Source of the DNA: Pseudomonadota bacterium
Lineage (GTDB): Bacteria; Myxococcota_A; UBA796; GCA-2862545
Length of the DNA stretch: 43,833 nt
Reading direction: 5' to 3'
Assembly (NCBI GenBank): GCA_947475315.1
Contig: CANJMY010000025.1
Coordinates: forward strand, 1 to 43,833
Made by a program: the position numbers and the translations under genes. Numbering within the stretch: the stretch's first letter is position 1; every line of letters begins with the position of its first letter. A model generated the notes under the pieces. That model made no database searches. It saw only the letters and a list, made by a program, of their open reading frames with translations, and was not told the DNA's origin. Below are positions 1-9,049 of the stretch, in pieces.

Positions 1-1569
1 GGGCACCGGCTCGGTCGCAGTCAGCACGTCGCCGCGGCCCAGGGTCGGCATGAGCGTGATCGGCGTGCCGTCGACGGCCAGGCAGGCGCCCGCGGCGATC
101 TCGTCCGCGTCGCAGTTCTCGACGGCGTTGGCCCAGAACGGCGCATCGGGGAACTCGGTGAGCGTAGCGAGCCCGCGCCCGAGCGGGCCCTGGTCCACCG
201 CCCCCTCGGACGGCCACCACGCGCCGCCGCCCAGGCGCGCCAGCACCGCCGCCAGGTCGTAGAGCGTCTGCCCCTGCTCGGCGGGCTGACGGCCGCGACC
301 GGGGATCTCGTACTGGCCCGCGTCGACCGCGCCGGCCATCGCCTTGCGCGCGTCGGCGTCGCACAGGTAGCGCTCGCCCAGGATGCCCGCGGCGAAGTCC
401 ATGTTGTAATTGCTGAAGTTCGACGCGTTGCCGAAGTCGACCAGGTACGCGCGGTCGCGCGCGATCTCGTGCAGGCGACGCTCGGCGATCAGCGTGTCGT
501 TCAGCCACGCCTCGATCTCCGCGTCCTGCGCGACCATCGACAGCGCGGAAAGGATGCCGAGCGACATCATCGCGTATGGGCCGTTCTGCACGCCGTCCAG
601 GTAGACGGTGTCGATCGAATTCTCATTGAGCGCGCCGTTCAAGGTCATGCGGCCGTCCGCGTCGCGGACCTCCAGGTCGTAGCCGCTCGCCTGCACGGTC
701 AGCAGGCTGCGCGCGATCGCCGCCGCGTCCGCCTGCATCCGCGCCTTCACGTCGCCCGCGATCGTCGGGTCCTGCGCGATCACCTCCCACGCGCCGCCGT
801 AGCCGAACGCCCAGCCGACGAGCATGTCGCGGCTGCACGAGTCCTCCCACACGTAGTCCGGGTACAGGCCGCCGCTGTTGTCCGCGCGCCACGTGCCGTT
901 CGTCTTCTCGACCGGGAGCGGCGCGCCCACGTCGTCAAAGAGCGGCACCGTGTCGACCGTCGACCCCGCGGAGTCCACGTCGTTGCGGGCGTAGCCGCGC
1001 GCGATCACGCCGGGCACGCCCGTGATCGCCGACGCGCGGTGCAGGCCGTCGAGCGCCGCGAGCACCTGCGCGCGCGCCTCGTCGACCTCAGCGCACGGCG
1101 CGCCCTCGTCGCGGAGCACGCCGTAGCGGAACGCGTCCGCGGCGATCCCCACGCCGGCGTAGCCGCCCGCGACCTTGGTCCACATGCCCACCGTGTCGGT
1201 CACCGATCGCCCCGTCACGGCCTCAAAGTCCCAGCCGTCGCCCGCGACGAACGCGTCGATCGCGGCGCGCGCGTCGGCGTCCTCCAGCGGCACGGTCAGC
1301 TCGCTGTTCACCCCGGTCTGCGCGCTGAACAGCGCGCGGAACAGCCGGTCGTGACGACGCGCCTTGGCCGCCAGCGTCGCGTCGTACCCGCCATCGCCCT
1401 CGCCTGCGATCAGCGCCCCGCGCGCGCGCGGTCCGGTGCCGCACGCGGGCGGCGCCTTGAACGTCGTCGGCGCACAACCCACGACCGGGGCGACGTCGGT
1501 GTCCGTGTCGCCCGGGTCCGGCGCGCAGGCCGCGAGGAGGAGCAGCGTCGACACGAACGAGCGAGGCAT
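1..1569 (-). CDS. DTDTDV-linker lipoprotein, possible alpha/alpha-barrel fold (3' end off window)
   Basis: The minus strand stays open for 523 codons from the ATG at 1569 to the window edge, so the C-terminus is missing. A GGAG Shine-Dalgarno lies just upstream of the start. The N-terminus is a signal peptide ending in a lipobox (LLAAC, Cys15), followed by PDPGDTDTDVAP, an acidic tether shared with other lipoproteins here. The mature part is rich in Trp, Tyr, Asp and Gly, with segments such as GGLYPDYVWEDSCSRDMLVGW (first 20: GGLYPDYVWEDSCSRDMLVG) near residues 230-245. Helical stretches alternate with Gly/aromatic loops, which recalls alpha/alpha-barrel glycosidase-like proteins, but I recognise no catalytic motif. 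Probably exported to the outer membrane. It is divergent from the ABC transporter across a 183-bp gap in which I see no convincing promoter. Function unknown; the gene itself is well supported by codon pattern and signal peptide. Confidence 0.8.
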   Translation of the reverse strand, partial: MPRSFVSTLLLLAACAPDPGDTDTDVAPVVGCAPTTFKAPPACGTGPRARGALIAGEGDGGYDATLAAKARRHDRLFRALFSAQTGVNSELTVPLEDADARAAIDAFVAGDGWDFEAVTGRSVTDTVGMWTKVAGGYAGVGIAADAFRYGVLRDEGAPCAEVDEARAQVLAALDGLHRASAITGVPGVIARGYARNDVDSAGSTVDTVPLFDDVGAPLPVEKTNGTWRADNSGGLYPDYVWEDSCSRDMLVGWAFGYGGAWEVIAQDPTIAGDVKARMQADAAAIARSLLTVQASGYDLEVRDADGRMTLNGALNENSIDTVYLDGVQNGPYAMMSLGILSALSMVAQDAEIEAWLNDTLIAERRLHEIARDRAYLVDFGNASNFSNYNMDFAAGILGERYLCDADARKAMAGAVDAGQYEIPGRGRQPAEQGQTLYDLAAVLARLGGGAWWPSEGAVDQGPLGRGLATLTEFPDAPFWANAVENCDADEIAAGACLAVDGTPITLMPTLGRGDVLTATEPVP

Positions 1570-1752
1570 GGGAGCTCCGGGTCCGCAGAGGACGCGGCAC
1601 CGTGGCGGCGTATCGTCCGCGCGCCAGTCGGGCCGCACCCCGGCGTCCGCGACCGGCCCCGGCGACCCATTTTGAGAGGCTTGCCCACTCCGCGCTTCCC
1701 CCACGCCCCCGCTGTGCGATACTCCGCGCGCACTCGCCACCCGGAGGGTCTG

Positions 1753-3333
1753 GTGCGCGCACTCCACCTCGCCGCGACCGCGGCTACCGCGTGTCTGCTC
1801 CTTCCCACCATCGCCCGCGCGGATGTGCTGGCGGACGTTCGCGCCCGCGGCGAGCTGCTGTGGTGCGCCGACCAGGAAGGCGGCGGCCCTTACGTGTACC
1901 CACGTGAGGACGACCCCAACCAGGTGACCGGCTTTGAGGTCGACCTGGCCGCCAAGCTGGCGTCGTACCTGGGCGTGAAGGCCACGTTTGTGCAAGGCCA
2001 GTGGGACAAGCTCCCCGACATGGTCCGCACCGGCAAGTGCGACGTGGTCCTCAACGGCTACGAGTACACGCCTGAGCGCCTGGACGTGCTGGAGGCCACG
2101 GTCCCCTACTACGTGTACGGGCTGCAGATGCTCACCCGCAAGGGCGACACCATCTTCAAGACCTGGGACGACCTGGGCACGCTGCACGACGAGGTGAAGC
2201 CGCGCATCGGCGTGCTCACCGGGTCCGCTGCCGAGACGACGATGATCGACTTCTGCGGCGCGGACAACGCGCGCTGCGAGGTGATCTCCTACGACGGCAA
2301 CACCGACTCCATGCGCGAGGTCGAGACCGGCAAGCTCGACGGCACGCTGCAAGACACGCCCATCGCCAGCTTCTACGCGCCCAACTTCCCCGGGCTGGTG
2401 TTCACCGGCGAGCCGGTCGGCCACGGCTGGTACGTGATGTACGTCGACCACGAGCAGACCGCGCTGCGCGACGCGCTCAACGAGGCGGTCATCCTGTCGG
2501 TGCGCAACGGCGACATCGAGGCGATCGACAAGACCTACGGCATCTGGAACAAGGCGCAGGAGGAGCTGGTCGGCATCACCGAGGCCGGCCGCTTCTACGG
2601 GTTCGAGCGCGCGGTCGACGTGAAGGTCGAGAAGCACGAGACGCCCACCGAGAACACCGTGCGCGAGGACGTCCGCCCGCACGGCTGGGACGTGGTCATC
2701 CACTACGGCCCGATCCTGGTGCGCTCGGCGGCGCTCACCGTGGTGCTGGCGGTGATCAGCTTCCCCATCGCCATGGCGATCGGGCTGCTGGTGGCGATCG
2801 GCCGCATGTACGGGCCCGCCTGGGCGCGCTGGCCGCTCGCGGCCTACGTCGAGTTCCTGCGCGGCACGCCGCTGATGCTGCAGCTCTACTTCCTGTTCTT
2901 CATGCTGCCTGAGGTGGGCATCGCCATCCCGGCCTTCTGGACCGGCATCCTCGGCCTGGCGGTGAACTACTCGGCCTACGAGTCGGAGATCTACCGCGCG
3001 GGCTTGCAGGCCGTCCCCACGGGCCAGATGGAGGCGGCGCTGTCGCTCGGCATGTCGCGCGGGTTGGCCGTGCGGCGCATCCTGGTCCCGCAGGCGGTGC
3101 GCATCGTCATCCCGCCGGTGGTCAACGACTTCATCGCGCTGTTCAAGGACACGTCGGTGGTGTCGGTCGTCACGCTGGTGGAGCTGACCAAGCGCTTCAG
3201 CGTGCTGTCCCAGTCCACGCAGGCCACCGTCGAGCTGATGCTCATGACGGCGCTGCTCTACTTGTTGATGAGCTACCCGATGGCCGTGCTGTCGCGCAGG
3301 GTCGAGCGGTCGCTCGGGGTGGTGATCCCATGA
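1753..3333 (+). CDS. Polar amino-acid ABC transporter, fused substrate-binding protein and permease
   Basis: The protein has 526 residues. The GTG start at 1753 follows GGAGGG and gives a clean signal peptide (MRALHLAATAATACLLLPTIARA, cleaved before Asp24; only the first 20 residues matter). Residues 24 to about 290 form a family 3 solute-binding domain (VTGFEVDLAAKLASYLGVK; YTPERLDVLEATVPYY). After a short linker, residues from about 316 to 526 are a HisM/GlnP-type permease with several membrane helices. Its EAA loop, near residues 416-448, includes GQMEAALSLGMSRG and the ATPase-coupling segment RRILVPQA. Binding protein and permease in one chain is known in the Gln/Glu transporter family. 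The ATPase gene overlaps it by 4 bases (ATGA), so the two are translationally coupled. An upstream extension of the frame to 469 is antisense to another gene and lacks a signal peptide at its start. The substrate is probably a polar amino acid; which one cannot be read. Confidence 0.93.
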   Translation: MRALHLAATAATACLLLPTIARADVLADVRARGELLWCADQEGGGPYVYPREDDPNQVTGFEVDLAAKLASYLGVKATFVQGQWDKLPDMVRTGKCDVVLNGYEYTPERLDVLEATVPYYVYGLQMLTRKGDTIFKTWDDLGTLHDEVKPRIGVLTGSAAETTMIDFCGADNARCEVISYDGNTDSMREVETGKLDGTLQDTPIASFYAPNFPGLVFTGEPVGHGWYVMYVDHEQTALRDALNEAVILSVRNGDIEAIDKTYGIWNKAQEELVGITEAGRFYGFERAVDVKVEKHETPTENTVREDVRPHGWDVVIHYGPILVRSAALTVVLAVISFPIAMAIGLLVAIGRMYGPAWARWPLAAYVEFLRGTPLMLQLYFLFFMLPEVGIAIPAFWTGILGLAVNYSAYESEIYRAGLQAVPTGQMEAALSLGMSRGLAVRRILVPQAVRIVIPPVVNDFIALFKDTSVVSVVTLVELTKRFSVLSQSTQATVELMLMTALLYLLMSYPMAVLSRRVERSLGVVIP

Positions 3334-4076
3334 TCTCGGTCCAGGGCTTGGTGAAGAAGCACGGCGACACCGAGGTCCTCAAGGGGATCTCGCTCGACGT
3401 GCCCAAGGGTCAGGTCGACGCGATCCTGGGTCCGTCGGGCGGCGGCAAGAGCACGTTCCTTCGCTGCCTCAACGGCCTGGAGCCCTTCCAAGGCGGACAG
3501 GTGCGCGTGGGCACGCACACGCTCACCGCGGACACGCACGCGCGTCGCGACGCCGACCTGCTGCAGAACGTGCGCAAGACGGTCGGGTTCGTGTTCCAGC
3601 AGTTCAACCTGTTCCCGCACCTCACGGTGATGCAGAACCTGATCGAGGCGCCGATGCATGTGCTCGGCGAGCCGCGCGAGCAGGCGATGGCGCGCGCGGC
3701 GACGCTGCTCGAGCGCGTGGGCCTGGGCCGCAAGATGGACGCGTGGCCCAAGGATCTGTCGGGTGGTCAGCAGCAGCGCGTCGCGATCGCGCGGACGCTG
3801 GTGATGCGGCCCGAGGTCATCCTCTTCGACGAGCCCACGAGCGCGCTCGACCCGGTGATGGCCGGTGAGGTGCTCAAGGTCATGGCCGACCTGGCGGCCG
3901 AGGGCCAGACGATGATCGTCGTCACGCACTCCATGCACTTCGCGCGGCACGTCGCCGACCGCGTGCACGTGTTCGCCGACGGCTACGACGTCGAGGTCGG
4001 ACCGCCCGAGCAGGTGTTCGAGGACCCCAAGCACGCCGTGACGCGCTCGTTCCTGCACACCGCCGGCAAGACCTGA
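3330..4076 (+). CDS. glnQ: Polar amino-acid ABC transporter ATPase (GlnQ/HisP type)
   Basis: The protein has 248 residues, the usual length for this family. It carries Walker A GPSGGGKST (residues 34-42, with Gly where Ser is most common in this family), a Q-loop in GFVFQQFNLFPHLT, the ABC signature LSGGQQQRVAIARTL, Walker B VILFDEPTSALDP and the switch His in VTHSMHFAR. It powers import through the fused binding-protein/permease encoded just upstream, and a dimer of each is expected in the inner membrane. Its ATG overlaps the permease stop (ATGA). The symbol refers to the family; substrate specificity is not proven. Confidence 0.95.
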   Translation: MISVQGLVKKHGDTEVLKGISLDVPKGQVDAILGPSGGGKSTFLRCLNGLEPFQGGQVRVGTHTLTADTHARRDADLLQNVRKTVGFVFQQFNLFPHLTVMQNLIEAPMHVLGEPREQAMARAATLLERVGLGRKMDAWPKDLSGGQQQRVAIARTLVMRPEVILFDEPTSALDPVMAGEVLKVMADLAAEGQTMIVVTHSMHFARHVADRVHVFADGYDVEVGPPEQVFEDPKHAVTRSFLHTAGKT

Positions 4077-4083
4077 TCGGCGA

Positions 4084-4110
4084 CTCGCCAACCGAGGTCG
4101 GCTCGGCGAG
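4084..4110 (+). terminator. Possible terminator hairpin after the amino-acid transporter
   Basis: CTCGCC at 4084-4089 pairs with GGCGAG at 4105-4110, and inside it CCGA (4092-4095) pairs with TCGG (4098-4101). It starts 7 bases after the ATPase stop. No T-tract follows, so intrinsic termination is uncertain. Confidence 0.4.
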
Positions 4111-4235
4111 AACATGCCGTTCGAAACCGTGACTACTTCGGACAGGTTCGCGGAAAGTGAAGGTCTTGACGGCCTCCTCGACGTGGGCTGGAAACGATCG
4201 GGCGCACCGAGATAAGCTCGGTTGGGGACCTCTGA

Positions 4236-6764
4236 TTGCTCGATCGCGGCACGCGGCTCGGACGATATGTTCTCGACGCACCGCTCGGCACCGGCGCGTC
4301 GGGAGAGGTCTGGCGTGCGACGCTGGAGGGCGACCTCGGGTTTCGGCGGGACGTCGCGCTCAAGCTGATCCGCGCCGGCAAGCAGAGCGAGTCCGACCTG
4401 GCCCGCGAGGCGCACCTGGGCGCGGCGCTGCGGCACCCGCACATCGCCACGGTGCTCGAGCTGTTCGTCGCGGACGGCTTCACGGTCATGGCGATGGAGC
4501 TGGTCGACGGCCCTGACCTGATGAGCGTGTTCGACGCGCACCCGCAGGGTCTCCCGGAGGACGTGGTCGCGGCGATCCTGTCGGACCTGGCGGACGGCTG
4601 CGCGTTCGCGCACGAGCTGCGCGACGCGGACGGACACGCGCTGACCGTGGTGCACCGCGACCTCAAGCCGTCGAACGTGCTCATCGACCACACCGGCGTG
4701 CTCAAGATCGTCGACTTCGGCATCGCCCGGTCGCGGGTCATGTCCCGCGACACGGCGCCGGGGATGCTGCGCGGCACGCCGTACTACCTGGCGCCCGAGC
4801 TGCTCACCGGCCACGAGGCCACGCCCGCGTCCGACGTGTGGGCGATCGGCGCGATCGCTTACGAGGCGCTGCTCGGTCACAGCCTGATCCCGGACGGCAG
4901 CCTGGCGCAGATCGCCACGTCGATCAGCACGCTCTCCTACGACCAGATCGCGCGCGACGTCGCGTCATGCTCGGAGCGCCTCGCGCCGATCGTCACCGCG
5001 TGCCTGTTTCGCGATCCGTCCGATCGGCCGTCGGCGCGCGCGATCGTCGACGCGCTCGGCGACACCGACGGACGGCCCGCGCTCGCGCGGTTGGTGGGCG
5101 CCGAGACGTCCGGACCACGCAACCCGACCCTCACGCTGGAGCAGTCCGAGCCCACCGCGCCGATGGTCCGCAAGCGCTGGGTGGTCGCCTGCGTCGCGCT
5201 CGCCATGCTGGCGTTGTTGGCGTCCCGGGTTCACGTCGTCGTGCCACCCCACGGCGGCGGGGTGCTGCGCATCGCCGACCCGCGCGGACGCGGCGCGTTC
5301 GACCCGTACAACCCCACCAACACCATGGGCCGGCACGCGTTCGATCTGGTGGTCGAGACCGCCACCCGCATGGGCCCGCACGGCGAGCCCGAGCCCGGCG
5401 TGCTCGCGTCGTGGGGTAGCGACCGCGACTGGATGACCTGGACGCTGCACGTTCGCCCGAACGCGACCTTCCACGCGCACCCGTGCCTGCTCCACGGCAC
5501 ACGCCCCGCAGACGCGGACGACCTCCGCTACTCGCTGCGCCTCGCGATCGAAGCCGGCGCGCTCGACCTACCGCTCGCCGACGGGGACCTGGACAAGGCG
5601 ATCACCACCGACGGGGACGCGCTGCGTGTGCAGCTCGACATGCCGTACCCGTTCCTCGCGGAGCGCCTCGCGCGGATCTACGTGATGCCGCGCGAGCTCG
5701 ACCACTGCGAGGACCTCAAGGCGATCCGACAACCCGTCGGCACCGGGCCGTTCCGCTTCGACAAGCCGCCGATCGGCGAGACCCTCAACGTCGTCCGCAA
5801 CGACACGTGGTGGAGCAGGCAGGGCGGCCCGAAGCTGGAGGGCGTGACCTTCGTCACCATCGCGGACCCCGCGCAGGTGCTCGCCGGCATGCGGGACGGC
5901 TCGGTAGACGCGGCCATGCTCCCGGTGGTGGACGGCGTGGTGGACAGCACGGTCACGCCGCCCGCGCTCGCGCACCCGTTGCCCACCGACAAGAGCTTCG
6001 TCGCCTACGACGGCGGCGACCAGTTCACGCTCAAGGGGCTCTACGTCTTCCCGAACCGCCCCGACGGCGTGCTGGACGTGAGGCTGCGCCGCGCGATCTC
6101 GGAGACCATCGACCGTGCCGCCGTGTCGACGGTGAGCGTGAACGTACGCTACACGCCGACCACACGCTTCCTGGACGCGGCCTTCCTCGGCTTCGACGCG
6201 TCGGCGCCGCCGTCTGGCTACCCCAACCTGGAACACGCGCGCGCGCTCGTGGCGGAGGTCGGCCGCACGTCGGAGGTCACCATCGGCTCGTTTCCGAGCG
6301 ACCGGCCGCTGGTGGACGTGTGGGTCAAGCAGCTCCAGGACATCGGCCTGAACGTGCGCGCCGTGCGCCTGTCGACCGAGTCGCTCCAACAGGCGCGCAG
6401 CAAGCCGCCCTGCGACCTGGCGCTCATCCAGATCACCGAGCGCGTGTGGGGCGTGGACCCGCTCCCCTTCCTGCTGGCCTTCGTCGAGGACCTAGTCCAA
6501 CAGGGCACGGCCAGCGAGACCGTCCACACGCTGCTGACGCAAGCCGCGGGCGAGCAGGACCGCGACCGCCGAGCCCAGGACTACTACGCGCTCATGCGCC
6601 AGCTGCGCGAGGAGCTGCCGTTCATCCCCGTCGGCATCGTGAACCCGCCGTACCGCGGCGACACATGGCTGATCTCCAACGCGGTCACCGGGCTGGCAGT
6701 GCCGCAGGCCGGGACGGTGCGCGACGAGCTCTGGACCCACTTCGGCGACGTCGGGTTCAAGTAG
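4236..6764 (+). CDS. Transmembrane Ser/Thr kinase fused to a family 5 substrate-binding domain
   Basis: The protein has 842 residues. The TTG start at 4236 is preceded by GGGGA. The N-terminal kinase is complete: glycine loop LGTGASG (18-23), catalytic Lys43 in VALKL, HRDLKPSN (140-147), DFG (160-162) and APE (186-188), so it should be active. One membrane helix lies at about 315-331 (VVACVALAMLALLAS). Residues from about 345 to the end form an oligopeptide-type (SBP_bac_5) domain, with typical segments such as GTGPFRFDK, DVRLRRAISETIDRAAV and a closing region rich in Pro and aromatic residues. With the kinase inside, the binding domain would face the periplasm, so the protein reads as a one-chain receptor kinase. 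A small hairpin (ACCGAG-N5-CTCGGT, 4206-4222) precedes the ribosome site. The ABC transporter lies 160 bases upstream and may be functionally linked. Ligand and targets are unknown. Confidence 0.92.
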   Translation: MLDRGTRLGRYVLDAPLGTGASGEVWRATLEGDLGFRRDVALKLIRAGKQSESDLAREAHLGAALRHPHIATVLELFVADGFTVMAMELVDGPDLMSVFDAHPQGLPEDVVAAILSDLADGCAFAHELRDADGHALTVVHRDLKPSNVLIDHTGVLKIVDFGIARSRVMSRDTAPGMLRGTPYYLAPELLTGHEATPASDVWAIGAIAYEALLGHSLIPDGSLAQIATSISTLSYDQIARDVASCSERLAPIVTACLFRDPSDRPSARAIVDALGDTDGRPALARLVGAETSGPRNPTLTLEQSEPTAPMVRKRWVVACVALAMLALLASRVHVVVPPHGGGVLRIADPRGRGAFDPYNPTNTMGRHAFDLVVETATRMGPHGEPEPGVLASWGSDRDWMTWTLHVRPNATFHAHPCLLHGTRPADADDLRYSLRLAIEAGALDLPLADGDLDKAITTDGDALRVQLDMPYPFLAERLARIYVMPRELDHCEDLKAIRQPVGTGPFRFDKPPIGETLNVVRNDTWWSRQGGPKLEGVTFVTIADPAQVLAGMRDGSVDAAMLPVVDGVVDSTVTPPALAHPLPTDKSFVAYDGGDQFTLKGLYVFPNRPDGVLDVRLRRAISETIDRAAVSTVSVNVRYTPTTRFLDAAFLGFDASAPPSGYPNLEHARALVAEVGRTSEVTIGSFPSDRPLVDVWVKQLQDIGLNVRAVRLSTESLQQARSKPPCDLALIQITERVWGVDPLPFLLAFVEDLVQQGTASETVHTLLTQAAGEQDRDRRAQDYYALMRQLREELPFIPVGIVNPPYRGDTWLISNAVTGLAVPQAGTVRDELWTHFGDVGFK

Positions 6765-6817
6765 GCGGCGGACCGCGGCGATCAGGTCGCCCCACCCGCT
6801 CCGTGACGCTCTCTGTC

Positions 6818-6841
6818 GGTCGATCGAGGTGTCGATCAACC
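6818..6841. terminator. Hairpin between convergent genes
   Basis: GATCGA (6822-6827) and TCGATC (6832-6837) flank a GGTG loop. The stem is extended by GGT/ACC after one mismatch. It sits in the 90-base gap between the convergent kinase and dehydrogenase genes, where a bidirectional terminator would be expected. There is no clear T-tract on either strand. Confidence 0.4.
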
Positions 6842-6854
6842 TGAGCCGGCACGT

Positions 6855-7889
6855 CTACGGCAGCAGCACGATCCGACCGTGCAGGCCACCGAGCTTCACG
6901 GTGCGCTGCGCCTCGTCCGCGCGCTCCAGCGGCAAGGTGCGGTCGATCGCCACGCGGAAGGGCTGACGCGCGTGCTCCGCGAGCATCGCCGCCATGTCCG
7001 AGCGCGTGGCGCCGCCCGCGCCCAGGACCTTGAGGCCCTTCACGACCAGCAGGCCCAGGTTCAGCTCGACGCGCGCTGCGTCCACGTTACCGACGATCGC
7101 CAGGCGACCGCCCACCGTGAGCGAGCGCAGCGACGCGTTGAAGCAGGCGCTGCCCACGTTCTCGATCGCCAGATCGATCGGCGGCAGACCCGCCTTGTGG
7201 AACTGGCCGTCCGCCGACACGATCACGCGCGTGGCGCCCAGCGACTCGACGAACGCGACGTGCTCTTGCGATCGCACGACCGCGACCACCTCGGACGCGA
7301 AGCGCGCGGCGATCTGCACCGCCGCTGAGCCCACGCCGCCATTGGCACCCGTGACCAGCACGCGCTCGCCGCGCGCCAGCCCGCCCACCGTGACCATGGA
7401 GCGCCACGCCGTGCCGAACGTGCAGTGCAGCACCGCCGCCTCAGCCGCGTTCATGCCGTCTGGCAACGCGAACAAGCCGCTCTCCGGCATGGTGACGAAG
7501 CGCGCGTAGCCGCCGTCCGCCATCAAGCCCAGCACGTGCGCCGCCGCCACACACAGCGACGTGTTCCCCGCGCGGCACGCGGTGCACATGCCGCACGCGT
7601 CGCGGTGCATGGTGCCGACGCGATCCCCGACCTGGAAGTCGGCCACGTCCGGCCCCACCGCCACCACGCGCCCGCAGACCTCGTGGCCGGGCACGATCGG
7701 CGTGCGGATGAACGGGATCCGTCCCTCGCGGTCGATCAGGTCGCGGAAGCAGACGCCGCACGCCTCGACACGCACGAGCACCTCCTCGCCGATGGGCGCA
7801 GGGGGCTCGTCCGGTCCGAAGTCGAGCGACAGGTCGCGCTCCCAGCCCGTCTCTTCAAGCCGCGCGGCGCGGCAGGTCGTGGTGTTCAC
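6855..7889 (-). CDS. Zinc-dependent alcohol dehydrogenase (medium-chain)
   Basis: The protein has 344 residues from the GTG at 7889, preceded by GGGGAG. A longer upstream frame overlaps the next gene and has no family similarity. It is a medium-chain dehydrogenase/reductase with both zinc sites: catalytic-site residues Cys47 (ACGVCFRD) and His69-Glu70 (PGHE), and four structural Cys at 99, 102, 105 and 113 (CGMCTACRAGNTSLC). The nucleotide-binding Rossmann motif is GANGGVGSAAVQIA. It should oxidise an alcohol or reduce an aldehyde with NAD(P) in the cytoplasm; the substrate is not evident. It lies 32 bases downstream of the beta-propeller lipoprotein gene on the same strand, so co-transcription is likely. 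Confidence 0.92.
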   Translation of the reverse strand: MNTTTCRAARLEETGWERDLSLDFGPDEPPAPIGEEVLVRVEACGVCFRDLIDREGRIPFIRTPIVPGHEVCGRVVAVGPDVADFQVGDRVGTMHRDACGMCTACRAGNTSLCVAAAHVLGLMADGGYARFVTMPESGLFALPDGMNAAEAAVLHCTFGTAWRSMVTVGGLARGERVLVTGANGGVGSAAVQIAARFASEVVAVVRSQEHVAFVESLGATRVIVSADGQFHKAGLPPIDLAIENVGSACFNASLRSLTVGGRLAIVGNVDAARVELNLGLLVVKGLKVLGAGGATRSDMAAMLAEHARQPFRVAIDRTLPLERADEAQRTVKLGGLHGRIVLLP

Positions 7890-7921
7890 AGCGTACTCCC
7901 CGTCCGGCCGAGGGCCGCCGG

Positions 7922-9049
7922 TCACTCGGCGGGCGGCTCGTAGAGGAAGTAGCCGATCGCCTGGTCGTCGAGGTCCTTGTAGTAGTCCGTCACCCACAGG
8001 TGGATGCGGTCGCCCACGACCTGTGCCGCCACCGCCGAGATCTGGCCAGACTCGCTGGCGTAGATGGGCAGGGGGTTGCTCGGGTCCTTGGTCCAGTGCA
8101 CGCCGTCGTCGCTGGTGGCGAGCGACAGGTTGGCGTCCGTGGCCAGGATCCAGCTGCCCGTGCTCTGCGTCCACTTACGGAAGCCGACGTAGAACATGTA
8201 GAACTTGCCCTTGAACTGCACGACGGCCGCGTCCACCATGCCCTGCTTGTCGTAGGCTTCCGGGCCGGCCTTCACGACGGGGGTGGGGTCGATCTTGTAC
8301 TTGCCAGGGGCGTTGAGGTCCGGCGTGATGAACCGGTAGATCTCGCACTTGTTGGACGACAGCGCGAGGCCAGGCGTGGGGCCCGCGCCGAGGTAGCCGT
8401 TGAACTGGCCGCCGGCCGGCTTGTCGAGCGCCAGCGGCCAGCACAGGTTGGGGCCGCCGAGCTGCGCGCCAAAGTCCATGACCGGGCTGTTGGTGGAGGG
8501 CGTCCAGACGGTGCCGTCCGGGCTGGTGTACACGCCGAGCTTGCTCTTGTTCGAGGCGATGTTCACGCCCTGGTAGATCAGGTCGTACTGCGACGCGTCC
8601 GGATCCCAGACGATCCGCACGCCGTCCATGTTGTCCTGGTCCCACACGCCGTCATGCGGCGCCAGGCGGGTGGGGTTGGACGGGTGGTCCTCCCATGTCA
8701 CGCCGTCGGAAGACACCGCGTAGTTTAGGGTGTAGGCCGGGTTTCCGCTCGCCGGGTAGAGCGTGTACCACATCTGGAAGAACGGAACGCCCATCACCTC
8801 TTCCACGTGGAAGCTGGTGCCGCCGAGCGCGCCCTCGGCCGTGATGTCCTCCTTGGAGAACACCGGGTTGCAGTCGTAGCGCGACACCTGCGTGCCCTCG
8901 ACCAGGGTGAACCCGCAGTCGGTGACGTCGGCGGGGTTCACGTCAGGCGGGCCCGACGAGATGAACACGTCCTGCGCGCAGGCGCTGGTGACCAGCGCCC
9001 CGAGCGACGCGACGACGCGCTTACTGAGCACTGGAAACGCCGAACTCAT
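7922..9049 (-). CDS. Beta-propeller lipoprotein, GH43/GH32-clan-like fold
   Basis: The protein has 375 residues. Its export signal ends near ALVTSAC (Cys at about 24), so it is probably a lipoprotein. The mature chain has repeated blades with motifs such as SSDGVTWEDHPSNPT, SPDGTVWTPSTNSP and TSDDGVHWTKDPSNPLP. These S-x-DG-x-x-W repeats are typical of five-bladed propellers of the GH43/GH32/GH62 type and of sialidase-like Asp-box proteins. Catalytic acids cannot be assigned with confidence, so it may bind or cleave a glycan. Its ATG at 9049 lies inside the end of the preceding Cys-rich lipoprotein gene (29-base overlap), which indicates coupled translation. Confidence 0.82.
   Translation of the reverse strand: MSSAFPVLSKRVVASLGALVTSACAQDVFISSGPPDVNPADVTDCGFTLVEGTQVSRYDCNPVFSKEDITAEGALGGTSFHVEEVMGVPFFQMWYTLYPASGNPAYTLNYAVSSDGVTWEDHPSNPTRLAPHDGVWDQDNMDGVRIVWDPDASQYDLIYQGVNIASNKSKLGVYTSPDGTVWTPSTNSPVMDFGAQLGGPNLCWPLALDKPAGGQFNGYLGAGPTPGLALSSNKCEIYRFITPDLNAPGKYKIDPTPVVKAGPEAYDKQGMVDAAVVQFKGKFYMFYVGFRKWTQSTGSWILATDANLSLATSDDGVHWTKDPSNPLPIYASESGQISAVAAQVVGDRIHLWVTDYYKDLDDQAIGYFLYEPPAE

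Noticed and set aside
469-1752. Long plus-strand open frame before the ABC transporter
   Set aside because: It is antisense to the lipoprotein gene, Arg/His-rich and without signal or family features; the real start is the GTG at 1753.
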